Of a DNA stretch of 64,000 nt, positions 9,501 through 17,978 are shown in pieces. Positions within the stretch are counted from its first letter, which is position 1. The number at the start of each line of letters is the position of its first letter. The DNA is taken from positions 1,302,001 through 1,366,000 of the forward strand of contig NZ_CP035037.1 in assembly GCF_004028235.1 (NCBI RefSeq). The letters run 5' to 3'. Below the pieces are notes generated by a model. The model was not told the origin of the DNA, did no database searches, and worked only from the letters and a program-made list of their open reading frames with translations. Origin of the DNA: Leucobacter muris. Its GTDB lineage: Bacteria > Actinomycetota > Actinomycetes > Actinomycetales > Microbacteriaceae. The position numbers and the translations under genes were made by a program.

Positions 9501-10012
9501 TCGAGCGGCGCGCCACGACTGCGCGGGGCACCGCGCTGCCGCTCACCGGGCTCGACCTCGAGGGGTGGGAACCCGAACTCGCCGAGTTCGACGGCGAAGC
9601 CGAACTGAGGCCCCTGATCGAACAGTTCGAGCAGTCGCGATGGGCGGGGCTGCAGCCCATCGCCGTCGAGCAGGAGGTCACGCTGCCCTTCGCCGGCCGC
9701 ACACTCGTCTGCAAGCTCGACGCCGTCTACCGGTTCCCCGGGCACGGCGGCGCAGCCGACCGCTTCGAGATCGTCGACTGGAAGGCGGGCCGGTCGCCGC
9801 GCACCGACGCCGAGCGCGAGAGCCGCTTCTTCCAGCTCGATCTCTACCGGCACGCCTACGCGCAGTGGGCCGGCGTCGATCCCGGGCGAATCGATGTCTC
9901 GCTGTTCTACGTCGCCGAGGGCGTCGAACTCACCGGCAGTCGACCGCGCAGCCTCGAAGAACTCGAAGAGATCTGGAGCTCCGCCGCAGCGCGCCTGCGC
10001 CCCGCGCCGTAG
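6497..10012 (+). CDS. adnB: Helicase-nuclease AdnB subunit
   Basis: Second AdnAB subunit (1171 residues), a superfamily 1A helicase fused to a RecB-like nuclease. The start ATG at 6497 overlaps the adnA stop; the same frame stays open far upstream but that part is a shadow of adnA. Motor motifs: Walker A GAGSGKTE (56-63), motif Ia FTRKAAGEL, Walker B LLDEVQD (D318-E319), GDPHQSIYGWRGA, TAHGSKGLEWD and VAVTRS, all intact. A Gly/Ala-rich flexible segment of about 45 residues precedes the nuclease domain, which has VDWKAGRS (D1094, K1096) and the downstream QLDLYRHAY motif. Expected role: DNA end processing before recombination or single-strand annealing. Confidence 0.95.
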   Translation: MTRDPMARALPEPPVFSASRIAEILAVPPKPALVPTDEQRAVIEHPLGGSTLVVAGAGSGKTETMANRVVWLVANGLVEPDQVLGLTFTRKAAGELRERISGRIDAFVERVRDAAQRGALSPGEAERASVLAEQLADGLDLPDVSTYNSFAAGVLQEFGAAAGIAPGAAVIDEATAWRIARDTVIASRDPELATSELSLPQLIRHLLNLDHAVSDHLTSLDRVDRVVEEFGRVIHLPYNEKELGGEPSGKVYAPVRDAVASLAETPLITRLAREYAAEKQRRGVIEFSDQLALATLALERSADAVAVLRRRHRAVLLDEVQDTSVGQTRFLSRIFAGGSVMAVGDPHQSIYGWRGASAEGLQSFHSDFRGRGPSDGGTAPATLTLSTSWRNPDRVLDAANVIAAPLAADAAIDVPGLAPRPGAAEGSIEWRYPETAHEERAAVAQWMRETRDAHLAEHGEPPTAAVIFRTRSPMAAFSAALTDAGVPNRIIGLGGLLTTPEVTDVVSTLRCIWYADAGSDLIRLLTGPRFRVGVADIAGLRDAARWFARRDVSQQPLSDEDRAEDRVLPDPDRQFTLIDALDQIATMRSLDHAALRGVSEAGRERLRDAGRMLAALRRGVGGSIPELIGATVQGLRLDIELDANEAREHAGGSAAHANLDIFTELVESYLSVDSRGTLASLLEWIERAVEADETAEHVAAPAPGTVQLITAHGSKGLEWDLVAVPRLVVGEFPSSPRSGAGWLRTGELPDELRGDAAARPELNWRIADTQQELRDRIASYREQLRDRHHDEERRLAYVAVTRSASRLLLSGAFWGGQTRPRTPSPYLLELQQAGIIAGLPEQSAHESDPSELAELALQWPLDPLGAREPAVMRAAAAVQAAIDGRDEGRDPLDDPDLDETVRLLLAERRDGSPVGGGAPAQAGAPGAAADPRSGAGAHAGAGADSGAGADAPPERGLPERITASTFHEFIDDPALAERRRRRPVPQRPYRRTRIGNRFHEWVERRATTARGTALPLTGLDLEGWEPELAEFDGEAELRPLIEQFEQSRWAGLQPIAVEQEVTLPFAGRTLVCKLDAVYRFPGHGGAADRFEIVDWKAGRSPRTDAERESRFFQLDLYRHAYAQWAGVDPGRIDVSLFYVAEGVELTGSRPRSLEELEEIWSSAAARLRPAP

Positions 10013-10068
10013 CGCCGCCGCGACCGAGCAGAGCCGCGCAGCCTGGGCGAGCCGCCGCCGACCCCGCT

Positions 10069-11289
10069 TCAGCGCGCGGGGGTCTCCGGCAGATCCTCGT
10101 CCTCGATCGGCTGCGTCAGCTGGTCCGAGAGCGGCTCGGTCATGTGCTCCGCACCGTCCTCTGCGGGCTCACCGCCCCCGCTCGTCGGCGCCTCGGCGTC
10201 CTCGTCGCTCCCCTCGCGGAGCGGCTCGATGAAGTCGGTGTCGACCCCGAACATGCGATCCTCGTCCAGCGCCTCGTAGGCGGCCGTGTCCGAGAGGTGG
10301 TCGGCCACCTCGGGGGTCTCGTCGAGCAGCGCCGTCACCTCCGACTCGTCGAGCGGTGCGCGGTGCTTCGCAGCGGAGAACGCGGCGCCGAGCGGGCCGG
10401 ACGAGCCGACCATGCGGTCGAGCATGCTCACGGCGTCGTCGATCACCGCCTGATCGTGCGATTCCACCCCGTGCAGCAGCCAGCGCGCCACCTCCAACTC
10501 GTGGTAGAGCGCTGCCCGTACTCGCAGGTGGGCGAGCGAGCCCGTGTTGCGGTTCTGGGCATACCTGGCGAGCGCCGAGTCGAGCACGTCCGAGCCGGCG
10601 GCCAGCAGCCACGCGAGGTCGGACGCCGGGTCTCCGACCGAGAGCTCGGACCAGCCCGTCACGCCCGTGACCCGGTCGTCCTCGACGAGCAGCTGCTCGG
10701 CATCGAGCGAGCCGTGCACCACGGTCGGCGTGAAATCCCAGATGTCGGCGGTCTCCACCGTCTGCTGCCAGCGCCGCAGCACCGTCTCGGGCAGCAGACG
10801 CGTTGCCTCGGCCCGGTCGATGAGGCGGGTCGTGAGCAGTCTCAGATCCTGCGCGCTGCGCACGGGCAGCCCGCCCTGCTGCGCGACGCTCGTCGGCAGA
10901 TCGTGGATCGCCCCGATCGCCTCCGCGATCGGCTGCAGCAGTCGTGCGTCGTCCGAGAGATCCTCGGCCTCGAAGCGGGCGCCGCCGAGCATGGTCGTCA
11001 CCACGGCCCGCGTGTCGCCGGCCCGCGTCATCCCGAGCGTCTCGGGCACCTCGAACGGCAGGCGGCTGCGGGGCCCCTCCGTGAGCGCCGCGATCCCCAG
11101 CAACTCGGTCGACTGCTGCACCTCGGCGGCCTGCGTGCGGGGCACCCGCACCAGCAGCTCGGCGTCTTCGCCGGCGACGACTGCGGAGGCGAAGCTCTCG
11201 TCGCCCTCGTGCGCGCGAACCCCGAAGACGACGAGGCCAGGTACGGCCGAAGTCGCGAGCGCGGCTAGAGTGAAGGGAATGGTGGCCAT
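10069..11289 (-). CDS. APH-like phosphotransferase fold protein, probably catalytically dead
   Basis: A 406-residue protein starting MATIPFTLAALATSAVPG. It has the aminoglycoside-phosphotransferase (protein-kinase-like) fold in its middle: the catalytic loop HGSLDAEQ is at 192-199 and the metal-binding segment GVTGWSELSVGDPASDLAW follows. In active APH enzymes these read HGDxxxxN and DW/DF; here D194 is Ser, N199 is Gln and D212 is Gly, so phosphotransfer is unlikely. The C-terminal 90 residues are acidic and probably disordered. A -10 box ends six bases upstream of the ATG, suggesting a leaderless message. It lies tail-to-tail with adnB and divergent from nudC. Function unknown. Confidence 0.8.
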   Translation of the reverse strand: MATIPFTLAALATSAVPGLVVFGVRAHEGDESFASAVVAGEDAELLVRVPRTQAAEVQQSTELLGIAALTEGPRSRLPFEVPETLGMTRAGDTRAVVTTMLGGARFEAEDLSDDARLLQPIAEAIGAIHDLPTSVAQQGGLPVRSAQDLRLLTTRLIDRAEATRLLPETVLRRWQQTVETADIWDFTPTVVHGSLDAEQLLVEDDRVTGVTGWSELSVGDPASDLAWLLAAGSDVLDSALARYAQNRNTGSLAHLRVRAALYHELEVARWLLHGVESHDQAVIDDAVSMLDRMVGSSGPLGAAFSAAKHRAPLDESEVTALLDETPEVADHLSDTAAYEALDEDRMFGVDTDFIEPLREGSDEDAEAPTSGGGEPAEDGAEHMTEPLSDQLTQPIEDEDLPETPAR

Positions 11290-11295
11290 GTATTC

Positions 11296-11301
11296 AGGGT
11301 A
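11296..11301 (-). promoter_or_regulatory. -10 hexamer of a probable leaderless promoter (APH-like gene)
   Basis: On the minus strand TACCCT is followed by six bases and then ATG (11289). No Shine-Dalgarno sequence is present. Confidence 0.45.
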
Positions 11302-11412
11302 TGCACGCGCGCGGACTCCTGGGCCGCGCCACGCGCACCGCGCGGCACACCGCACGCAACTTCGGGGGATCGAGATGCGATGCTTCGGCGCCCCCGCCCG
11401 AGAGGAGACGCG

Positions 11413-12567
11413 ATGATTGCCGACCACCCTCCGCTCGCCGGCCGGGCGCTCGACCGCGACGCCGAGACCCGCGCCGATGCCGGGCGTCTGAGCGCTGCCT
11501 GGAACGACTCGGCCGCGAAGCTGCTGCGTCTGCGCGGTGTGGAGGTTCCGGTCGTCGGAGGGGCGCCGGATGGTGCGGGCGGGCCTCGTCTCGCGCTGAT
11601 CCCCACCACGGGGGAGTTCGAGGCCGCGGGGCCGGATCAGCACGCTCGCCATCTCTACCTCGGTCGGGTGGACGGGGATCCCGTCTTCGCCGTCGCCGTC
11701 TCGCAGCGCGGCGCCGATGACGTCGATCGCGACGGGGCGCCCCGCGCGGCCGGAGCGGGTGCGGGGGAGACGGCGCCGAGCGATCCCGCGAGCCCGCCCG
11801 CCGCAGGCCTGCCCGGCGAGGAATGGCGACACCCCTTCGAACTCGCCGATCGTCTGCCCGAAGCCGAACGCGAGATGATCGCCGTCGCCTCGGGGCTCGT
11901 GCGCTGGCACGAGTCGGCTCGGTTCTCGCCGCGGGACGGCAGCCTCACCGAGCCGAGGCTCGGCGGCTGGATGCGGCGCGACGCGCACGGCGGCGAGCAC
12001 TTCCCGCGCACCGACCCGGCCGTGATCGTGCTCATCGAGCACGAGGATCGGGTGCTGCTCGGGTCGAACGCGCTCTGGGAGAGCGGACGCTTCTCGCTGC
12101 TCGCGGGGTTCGTGGAGTCGGGCGAGTCGTTGGAGCAGACCGTCGCGCGCGAGGTCTTCGAGGAATCGGGCGTGCGCCTGGGCGAGGTCGAGTACGTCGC
12201 CTCGCAGCCGTGGCCCTTCCCGCGCTCGCTCATGCTCGGCTTCCGAGCTCGGCTCGCGGAGGGGGCGGATCCGCTCGATCTCAGCCCGGATCCCGAGGAG
12301 ATCTCCGAGCTGCGGTGGTTCACGCGTGACGAGCTGCGCAGTCCCGCCGCCGGCATCACGCTGCCGATGCCGCTCTCGATCGCGCGCTGGATGATCGACC
12401 GCTGGGTCGCCGAGGGCGACCGGGATCCCGCCTCGGCCGAGGGCGCGGGTGATGCGGGCGGCTCGGCCGGATCGGGCGCCGCGAGCGGTCCGAGCGAACG
12501 CGATCGCGCGGTTGCCGATCCCGACGAGACCGCCGTCGCGCTCGCAGAGGGTGCGCATGGCGAGTGA
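11413..12567 (+). CDS. nudC: NAD+ diphosphatase (NUDIX hydrolase)
   Basis: Hydrolyses NADH/NAD+ to NMN(H) and AMP; bacterial NudC can also remove NAD caps from RNA. The 384-residue protein carries the Nudix box beginning GFVESGESLEQ and ending REVFEESGV, followed by the family-diagnostic SQPWPFPRSLMLGF. The zinc-ribbon position, usually FCxxCG, reads FSPRDGS, and no second cysteine pair follows before FPRTDPAVI, so the zinc site appears lost. The start ATG at 11413 has AGGAG nine bases upstream and was preferred to an in-frame upstream ATG. The 3' end overlaps uvrD2 by 11 bp. NudC-UvrD2 adjacency is conserved in actinobacteria. Confidence 0.93.
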   Translation: MIADHPPLAGRALDRDAETRADAGRLSAAWNDSAAKLLRLRGVEVPVVGGAPDGAGGPRLALIPTTGEFEAAGPDQHARHLYLGRVDGDPVFAVAVSQRGADDVDRDGAPRAAGAGAGETAPSDPASPPAAGLPGEEWRHPFELADRLPEAEREMIAVASGLVRWHESARFSPRDGSLTEPRLGGWMRRDAHGGEHFPRTDPAVIVLIEHEDRVLLGSNALWESGRFSLLAGFVESGESLEQTVAREVFEESGVRLGEVEYVASQPWPFPRSLMLGFRARLAEGADPLDLSPDPEEISELRWFTRDELRSPAAGITLPMPLSIARWMIDRWVAEGDRDPASAEGAGDAGGSAGSGAASGPSERDRAVADPDETAVALAEGAHGE

Positions 12568-14239
12568 CGCGGAGGAGATCCTCGCGGAGCTCGATCCCGA
12601 GCAGCGGGAGATCGCGGAGTGCCTCCGCGGGCCGGTCGCGGTGCTCGCCGGCGCGGGCACGGGCAAGACGCGGGCGATCACGCACCGCATCGCCTACGGC
12701 GTGCGCAGCGGCGTGTACGCCCCCGAGCGCGTGCTCGCGGTGACGTTCACCCGCAAGGCGGCGGGGGAGCTGCAGGGGCGTCTGCGCGGGCTCGGCGCGG
12801 AGGGGGTGCGCGCGCAGACCTTCCACGGGGCGGCGCTTTCGCAGCTGGGGCACTTCTGGCCGCAGCTGGTGGGCGGGGCCGCGCCGAAGGTGCTGCCCGG
12901 CAAGGTCGCCGCCCTCTCGCAGGCCGTCGAGGGCATGGGGCTGCGGCTCGGCGGCGAGGCGCTGCGCGACGCCGCCTCGGAGATCGAGTGGCGCAAGACC
13001 TCGATGCTGAGCATCGACGCCTACGCGGAGCGGGTGCAGGATCGACCGCTGCCGCAGGGGCTCACGGCCGAGCAGCTGGTCGACGTGCATCGGGCCTACA
13101 CGACGCTGCTCGAGGAGCGGCGGCAGATCGACTTCGAGGACGTGCTCGTGCTGCTCACGGGAATGCTCGAGGCCGAGCCCCTCGCGGCGCTGCAGGTGCG
13201 GGAGCGCTACCGCTTCTTCACCGTCGACGAGTTCCAGGACGTGTCGCCGCTGCAGCACGCGCTGCTGCGGGTCTGGCTCGGGGATCGCGACGATCTCTGC
13301 GTGGTCGGCGACGCGAGCCAGACCATCTACTCGTTCGCCGGGGCGACGAGCTCGTACCTGCTGCGGTTCGGCGTCGAGTACCCGCACGCGCGCGAGATCA
13401 GGCTCGAACGGAATTACCGCTCGACCGAGCCGGTGGTGCGGCTCGCCAACCGTCTGATGCGCGACCGGCCGGGCGCGCTCACGCTGCGGGCCACTCGCGA
13501 GCGCACCGAGGCGGATGCGCCCACCTTCGAGTGGTTCGGCAGCGAGCACGACGAGGCAGCTGCGGTGGCGGGCTCGATCGTCGACGCGCTGAGCGCGGGC
13601 ACGCGCGCCTCCGAGATCGCGATCCTCTACCGCACGAACGCGCAGTCGGCCCGTTTCGAGGAGGCGCTGCAGCAGCGCGGAATCAGCACGCGCGTGCACG
13701 GCGCGCAGCGCTTCTTCGAGCGCGCCGACGTGCAGCAGGCGGTGATGCTCGTGAGGGGCGAGGCGAAGGTCGCCGACCCCCGGCCGCTGTTCCAGATCGT
13801 GAGCGATGTGCTGCGGGCCGGAGGGTGGACCGAGAAACCGCCGGAGGGCGCCGCCGCACGGGAGCGCTGGGAGGCGCTCGGCGCGCTGCTCGCGCTCGTG
13901 GACGAGATGCCGCCGGGCGCGGGCATCCGCGAGTTCAGCGAGGAGCTGCTCGCCAGGCAGCGCACCCAGCACGAGCCGACGCTCGAGGCGGTGACGCTCA
14001 GCGCGATCCACGCGGCGAAGGGCCTGGAGTGGTCGATGGTGCACGTGGTCGGCATGAGCGAGGGCGTGCTGCCGATCGCCCACGCCGCCGATGAGGCGGC
14101 CATCGAGGAGGAGCGGCGGCTCGCCTACGTCGCCTTCACCCGCGCGCGCGACGTGCTGCGCCTCTCGGGTGTGGGCGGAGGCTCCCGCGCCCCGCGGCGG
14201 CCGTCCCGGTTCATCGCGGAGGCCGGTCTGCTGGCGTGA
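12557..14239 (+). CDS. uvrD2: ATP-dependent DNA helicase UvrD2-type
   Basis: A 560-residue superfamily 1A 3'-5' helicase starting MASDAEEILAELDPEQREI. Walker A GAGTGKT is at 32-38, with FTRKAAGELQ, VDEFQDVSPLQ, GDASQTIYSFAGA, ERNYRSTEPVV, SAIHAAKGLEW and YVAFTRARDVL all present, so the motor looks complete. Mycobacterial UvrD2 is about 700 residues and has an HRDC domain plus a C-terminal zinc-binding region; both are missing here and the protein stops shortly after motif VI. The ATG lies inside nudC, implying coupled translation. Its last 29 bp overlap the convergent gene's 3' end. Likely role: DNA repair and genome maintenance. Confidence 0.92.
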   Translation: MASDAEEILAELDPEQREIAECLRGPVAVLAGAGTGKTRAITHRIAYGVRSGVYAPERVLAVTFTRKAAGELQGRLRGLGAEGVRAQTFHGAALSQLGHFWPQLVGGAAPKVLPGKVAALSQAVEGMGLRLGGEALRDAASEIEWRKTSMLSIDAYAERVQDRPLPQGLTAEQLVDVHRAYTTLLEERRQIDFEDVLVLLTGMLEAEPLAALQVRERYRFFTVDEFQDVSPLQHALLRVWLGDRDDLCVVGDASQTIYSFAGATSSYLLRFGVEYPHAREIRLERNYRSTEPVVRLANRLMRDRPGALTLRATRERTEADAPTFEWFGSEHDEAAAVAGSIVDALSAGTRASEIAILYRTNAQSARFEEALQQRGISTRVHGAQRFFERADVQQAVMLVRGEAKVADPRPLFQIVSDVLRAGGWTEKPPEGAAARERWEALGALLALVDEMPPGAGIREFSEELLARQRTQHEPTLEAVTLSAIHAAKGLEWSMVHVVGMSEGVLPIAHAADEAAIEEERRLAYVAFTRARDVLRLSGVGGGSRAPRRPSRFIAEAGLLA

Positions 14240-15161
14240 ACGCCCCGCACGCGCACTCGGGGTGCGGTGCGACGGAGACGAGGCGAGGGGCGTCGCTCAC
14301 CTGACCGCGACGCATCGGGATGATCGCGCGCGTGGCGCGGGCCGACGGGTCGCCCGCGCGCCAGCGGCCGATGAGCATGGCGGCGAACGCGGCCGCCATG
14401 TGCGCGCCCGCGGCCGTCTCGGTGCGGGGGCTCGAACCGTAGAGCTGCGCGGCGAGAACCGGGTAGGCCGGATCTTCGTCGAGCATGGTCAGCGCGCAGC
14501 ACGTATGACAGGGCGCACCCAGCTCCGAAACCAGCGGGCCCACGGTCACGGTGCGGTCGGTGAAGCGGATCAGTAGGTGGGGCACGGCGAGGCTGAGCCA
14601 GCGCTGCGCCCACTCGAGCGGTTCGAGGAAGCGCTCGACGTGCACCACGAGCTCGTACCCCTGCTCGAGCGACGGTTGCTCGTCGAGCGCGCACAGGCCG
14701 GTGGCGCTCAGCGCGGCACGCAGGCCGGGCACCTCGCGGCCGTCGTCGCAGACCAGCGCCCGCAGCGAGCGCTGCGCGGCGGCGGGCGCCGCCGTTCGAC
14801 GCCGCGCGTCTCCGCGCGAGGCGCCGTGCAGCGGTGCCCGTCCAGTCGAGCCGTCTCCATCCGGCGCCGTCCGGATCGGTGCCTCTCGATCCGGAGCGCC
14901 GGGCGCGGGCACCGACTCGAGCGCTGGGGAGAGCGCCGTGAGCAGTTCCCTGACCTCTTGCGGGGTCGCCCCCAATCGCTGGGCCTCCCGCGAGAGGCGG
15001 CGCGGCGCGATGCCGGAGACGAGTGCTCCGATGAGGCGCTGCGCGCCGGGGCTCGGGTGCCGCACGCGCGCCTGCGCCCGTTCGAACCCGACGCGCAGCG
15101 TGTCGGGGTCTTCCCAGCAGAGCGGGAGATCGGGCCGGATGCGGGTGATCGTGTCGTTCAT
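14211..15161 (-). CDS. Cyclodehydratase (TOMM/ThiF-like) family protein, Rv3196-type
   Basis: About 316 residues, starting MNDTITRIRPDLPLCWEDPD; an alternative ATG five codons upstream (15176) is possible. The C-terminal half, PHLLIRFTDRTVTVGPLV followed by GAPCHTC and a closing HPECACG, matches the E1/ThiF-like docking proteins annotated as bacteriocin or TOMM cyclodehydratases. The CxxC and CxC pairs would bind zinc. No precursor peptide, YcaO or dehydrogenase lies nearby. In M. tuberculosis a related gene (Rv3196) sits at the same place next to uvrD2, so it is probably a conserved resident gene rather than part of a bacteriocin cluster. A linker at about 110-150 is Ala/Arg-rich. Function unknown. 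Confidence 0.7.
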   Translation of the reverse strand: MNDTITRIRPDLPLCWEDPDTLRVGFERAQARVRHPSPGAQRLIGALVSGIAPRRLSREAQRLGATPQEVRELLTALSPALESVPAPGAPDREAPIRTAPDGDGSTGRAPLHGASRGDARRRTAAPAAAQRSLRALVCDDGREVPGLRAALSATGLCALDEQPSLEQGYELVVHVERFLEPLEWAQRWLSLAVPHLLIRFTDRTVTVGPLVSELGAPCHTCCALTMLDEDPAYPVLAAQLYGSSPRTETAAGAHMAAAFAAMLIGRWRAGDPSARATRAIIPMRRGQVSDAPRLVSVAPHPECACGAFTPADRPPR

Positions 15162-15293
15162 GGCACGAGTCTGCATCACGGCACCACCGCCGACGCAGTT
15201 ATTCACAGGCGCCGGGCGGGATCGCCGGGGGTGCACCGGATCCACCCGACTGTGAGCGAAGTGCTCGCGTCAGCGGGGCGAACCCGCGGCGGG

Positions 15294-16695
15294 TCAGGCC
15301 GGGCGGCCCTGTCCGTCCTCGCCGCCCTCGTGCGGCGGCAGCTCGCCGTCGAGCAGCTGGGCCAGCGCCGCGTCGAACTCGTCGGTCTCGGCGTCCGGCG
15401 CCGCGCCGGCCAGTCCGAGTCGTTCGAGCAGACGGGCCGGGTGGTCGAGCTCCTCGGCGGTCGGCAGCAGGTCGGGGTGCGCCCACAGCCCGTCGCGCGT
15501 CGCGGCGTCGCTGCGCTCGGCGACGAGCCGCCACACCGCTGCCGCATCGCGCAGACGCCGGGGCCGCAACTCGAGCCCCGCGAGCGCCGAGAACGCGTGC
15601 TCGGCGGGACCGCCGGTCGCGCGCCGCCGCCGCACCATCTCCGCGATCGCATCTGCGCCGGGGATTCGCTTCGCCGCCTCCGCGGTCACGACGTCGACCC
15701 AGCCCTCGATCAGCGCGAGCATCGTCTCGAGCCGCGCGTGCGCGGCCTCCTGCGCCTCGGTCTTCGGCGGAATCAGCGCGCCGTTCGAGATGAGCTCCTG
15801 GATCTGCTCGGGATGCTGCGGATCGATGTCGCGCGCCATCTCCTCGATGCGATCGGTGTCGATCCGGATGCCGCGCGCGTAATCGGTGATGGCCGTGAGC
15901 AGGTGCAGCCGCAGCCACTTGGAGTGCCGGAACAGCCGCGCGTGCGCGAGCTCGCGCACGGCGAGGTAGAGCGTGACCGCCTCGGCGTCCTGATCCAGCC
16001 CCTCCGCGAACGCCGCGACCCCGCTCGGCAGCAGCGCGCCGCCCTCGCGGCCCGGCCCCGAGAGCAGCGGGATCCCGATGTCTCCCGCCGACACGACCTC
16101 GCCCGAGAGCCGGCCCACGATCGTGCCGAGCTGCACCGCGAACAGTGCGCCGCCCACGCTGCGGAGCACGGGGGTCGCCCCCTGCAGCGCGTCGCTCAGC
16201 TCCTCGGGCATCTGGCTCTGCAGCGCGTTCATGAGCGCGCCGGTGATCGACTCGGCGACCGGTTCGGCCAGGCTGATCCAGGTGTCGACCGACTGCTGCA
16301 CCCACTCGATGCGGGTGAGCGTGCGCGGCGCGTCGGGGGTGGGGCCCAGCTCGGTGGCCTCGTCGAGCCACAGCGCGGCCACGGGGAACGCGCGCATCGC
16401 GGGTGCCGGATCGCCGGCAGGGACGCCGTCGCTCGCGACCTCGATCGCGGTGCGGCGCGCGGTCGACCAGTCGATCTCGTCGGTGGGGTGTTGCATGGCG
16501 CCCTGCAGCGTGCTGAACAGCCCCTGCAGCGTCTTCGGGTCGACCGGGATGCCGGCGGCCCTTCGCGAACTGCTCCGCGTCCATGCCGTTCGCCCCCGCG
16601 CCGCCGCCCTGGAGCATCTCCCGGAGGATGCGCTGCAGTTCCTCGAAGTCCTCCGGACCCCGGCTGCCAGAGTTGTCGTGGTCACTCTCGCTCAT
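15294..16695 (-). pseudogene. DUF2342 zinc-dependent metalloprotease-like protein (frameshifted as given)
   Basis: A family member (Rv3195-like, zincin fold) of expected length 466 residues. The first 45 residues (MSESDHDNSGSRG to AEQFAK) lie in one frame. The rest (AAGIPVDPKTLQGLFSTLQG onward) lies in another. Dropping one base of the CCC run at 16559-16561 joins them as EQFAK-AAGIPVD, as the family requires. The core shows the family motif RELAHARLFRHSKWL. Start GTG/ATG choice: ATG 16695 has GGAGGA ahead of it. It is divergent from the PDZ-Lon gene. A genuine mutation cannot be excluded, but three other genes here show the same kind of run error. Confidence 0.85.
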
Positions 16696-16889
16696 TACCC
16701 GCTCCTCCGCTTCGTGCGTCGCCGACCACGCTACGGCACGTCCATCAGATCCGCCTGCTAGATTGGCCGTCGCTCGGCGAATCCCATTGCGCCGACTGCG
16801 AACAGGCGGGGCGACGCATCGGCCCTCGCGAAGCCGCGGGCAGTGAAGTTCCGGGCCCGGTGCAGCGACGGGCCCCGTGGAGGAGATCA

Positions 16890-17978
16890 GTGAACGACGA
16901 CCGGATCGAACGCCGTCGCCTGCGCATCATGATCACCCTCGCGCTGGTCGCGTGCGCCGTGCTGCTGGCCGCGCTGATCCCCTCGCCCTTCGTGGTCGAG
17001 CGGCCGGGACCGGTGGTCAACACGCTGGGCGAGGTCGAGCTCGAGGACGGCGAGGTGGAGCCCGTTATCGCGGTCGAGGACGCCGAGCTGTACGAGGCCG
17101 ATGGCGAGTTGAACCTGCTCACGGTCTCGATCCTCGGCGATCCCGCGCACCCGAGGAGCTGGCTGTCCCTCGTCCCCTCGCTCTTCGACCCGGCGCAGCG
17201 CGTCGCGCCCGTCGCCGAGTTCTACCCCGAGGGGGTGACGCTCGAGCAGCGGCAGACTCAGAATGCCGCGTACATGGACTCGTCGCAGATGCAGGCGGCC
17301 GCCGCGGCGTTCCGCTGGCTCGGGGAAGCCGTGCCGGTCGAGCTGAGTGTCGCGGCGGTGATCGAGGACGGTCCGTCGGACGGCGTGCTGCGGGAGGGCG
17401 ACGTGCTGCTCACCGCCGACGGCGCCCCCATCGCCGACTTCGCCGAGCTGCGGGCGCTCGTGACCGATGCCGGCGCGGGAGGGCGGATCGTGCTCGGCAT
17501 CGAGCGCGAGGGAGTTCCGCAGCAAGCGGTGATCGAGCCCCGGATCCCGCAGGGCGGTGACGAGCCGCTGATCGGCGCCACGATCGCCTCCAGCTACGAG
17601 CTGCCGAACGAGGTCGACATCAGCCTCTCCCAGATCGGCGGCCCGAGCGCGGGCCTCGTCTTCGCGCTCGGTCTCGTCGAGCGGCTCACTCCGGGCACGA
17701 TGGTCGACGGGTCGATCATCAGCGCGACCGGCACGATCTCAGGCACGGGAGAGGTCGGCGCGATCGGCGGCCTGGCCCAGAAGATGTGGGCGGCGGATCG
17801 GGCCGAGAGCGACCTCTTCCTCATGCCGATCGGCAACTGCGGTGACCTGCCCGAGCGGCGACCGGAGGGGCTCAGGATCGCGCCGGTCGCCACGCTCGAC
17901 GAGGCGATCTCGGCCGTGGAGGTCGTGGCGGCGGGGGAGGAGCCCGCGGGGCTCGAGCGGTGCGGGGCGGGCGCCTGA
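16890..17978 (+). CDS. PDZ domain-containing Lon-like serine protease (YlbL/Rv3194c type)
   Basis: A 362-residue membrane-anchored protease. One N-terminal transmembrane helix (about residues 11-31) is followed by an extracytoplasmic region, a PDZ domain (about 140-205) and a C-terminal Lon catalytic domain. The Ser-Lys dyad is visible as S253 in GGPSAG and K298 in AQKMW. GTG at 16890 is preceded by GGAGGAG; the same frame is open far upstream, but that region shadows the antisense genes. A possible -10 (TAGATT, 16759-16764) lies upstream. Family members degrade or process extracytoplasmic proteins; the substrate is unknown. Confidence 0.92.
   Translation: MNDDRIERRRLRIMITLALVACAVLLAALIPSPFVVERPGPVVNTLGEVELEDGEVEPVIAVEDAELYEADGELNLLTVSILGDPAHPRSWLSLVPSLFDPAQRVAPVAEFYPEGVTLEQRQTQNAAYMDSSQMQAAAAAFRWLGEAVPVELSVAAVIEDGPSDGVLREGDVLLTADGAPIADFAELRALVTDAGAGGRIVLGIEREGVPQQAVIEPRIPQGGDEPLIGATIASSYELPNEVDISLSQIGGPSAGLVFALGLVERLTPGTMVDGSIISATGTISGTGEVGAIGGLAQKMWAADRAESDLFLMPIGNCGDLPERRPEGLRIAPVATLDEAISAVEVVAAGEEPAGLERCGAGA

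Noticed and set aside
14211..15161. Bacteriocin/TOMM biosynthesis cluster
   Set aside because: No precursor peptide, YcaO or dehydrogenase within the window; neighbours are conserved housekeeping genes.
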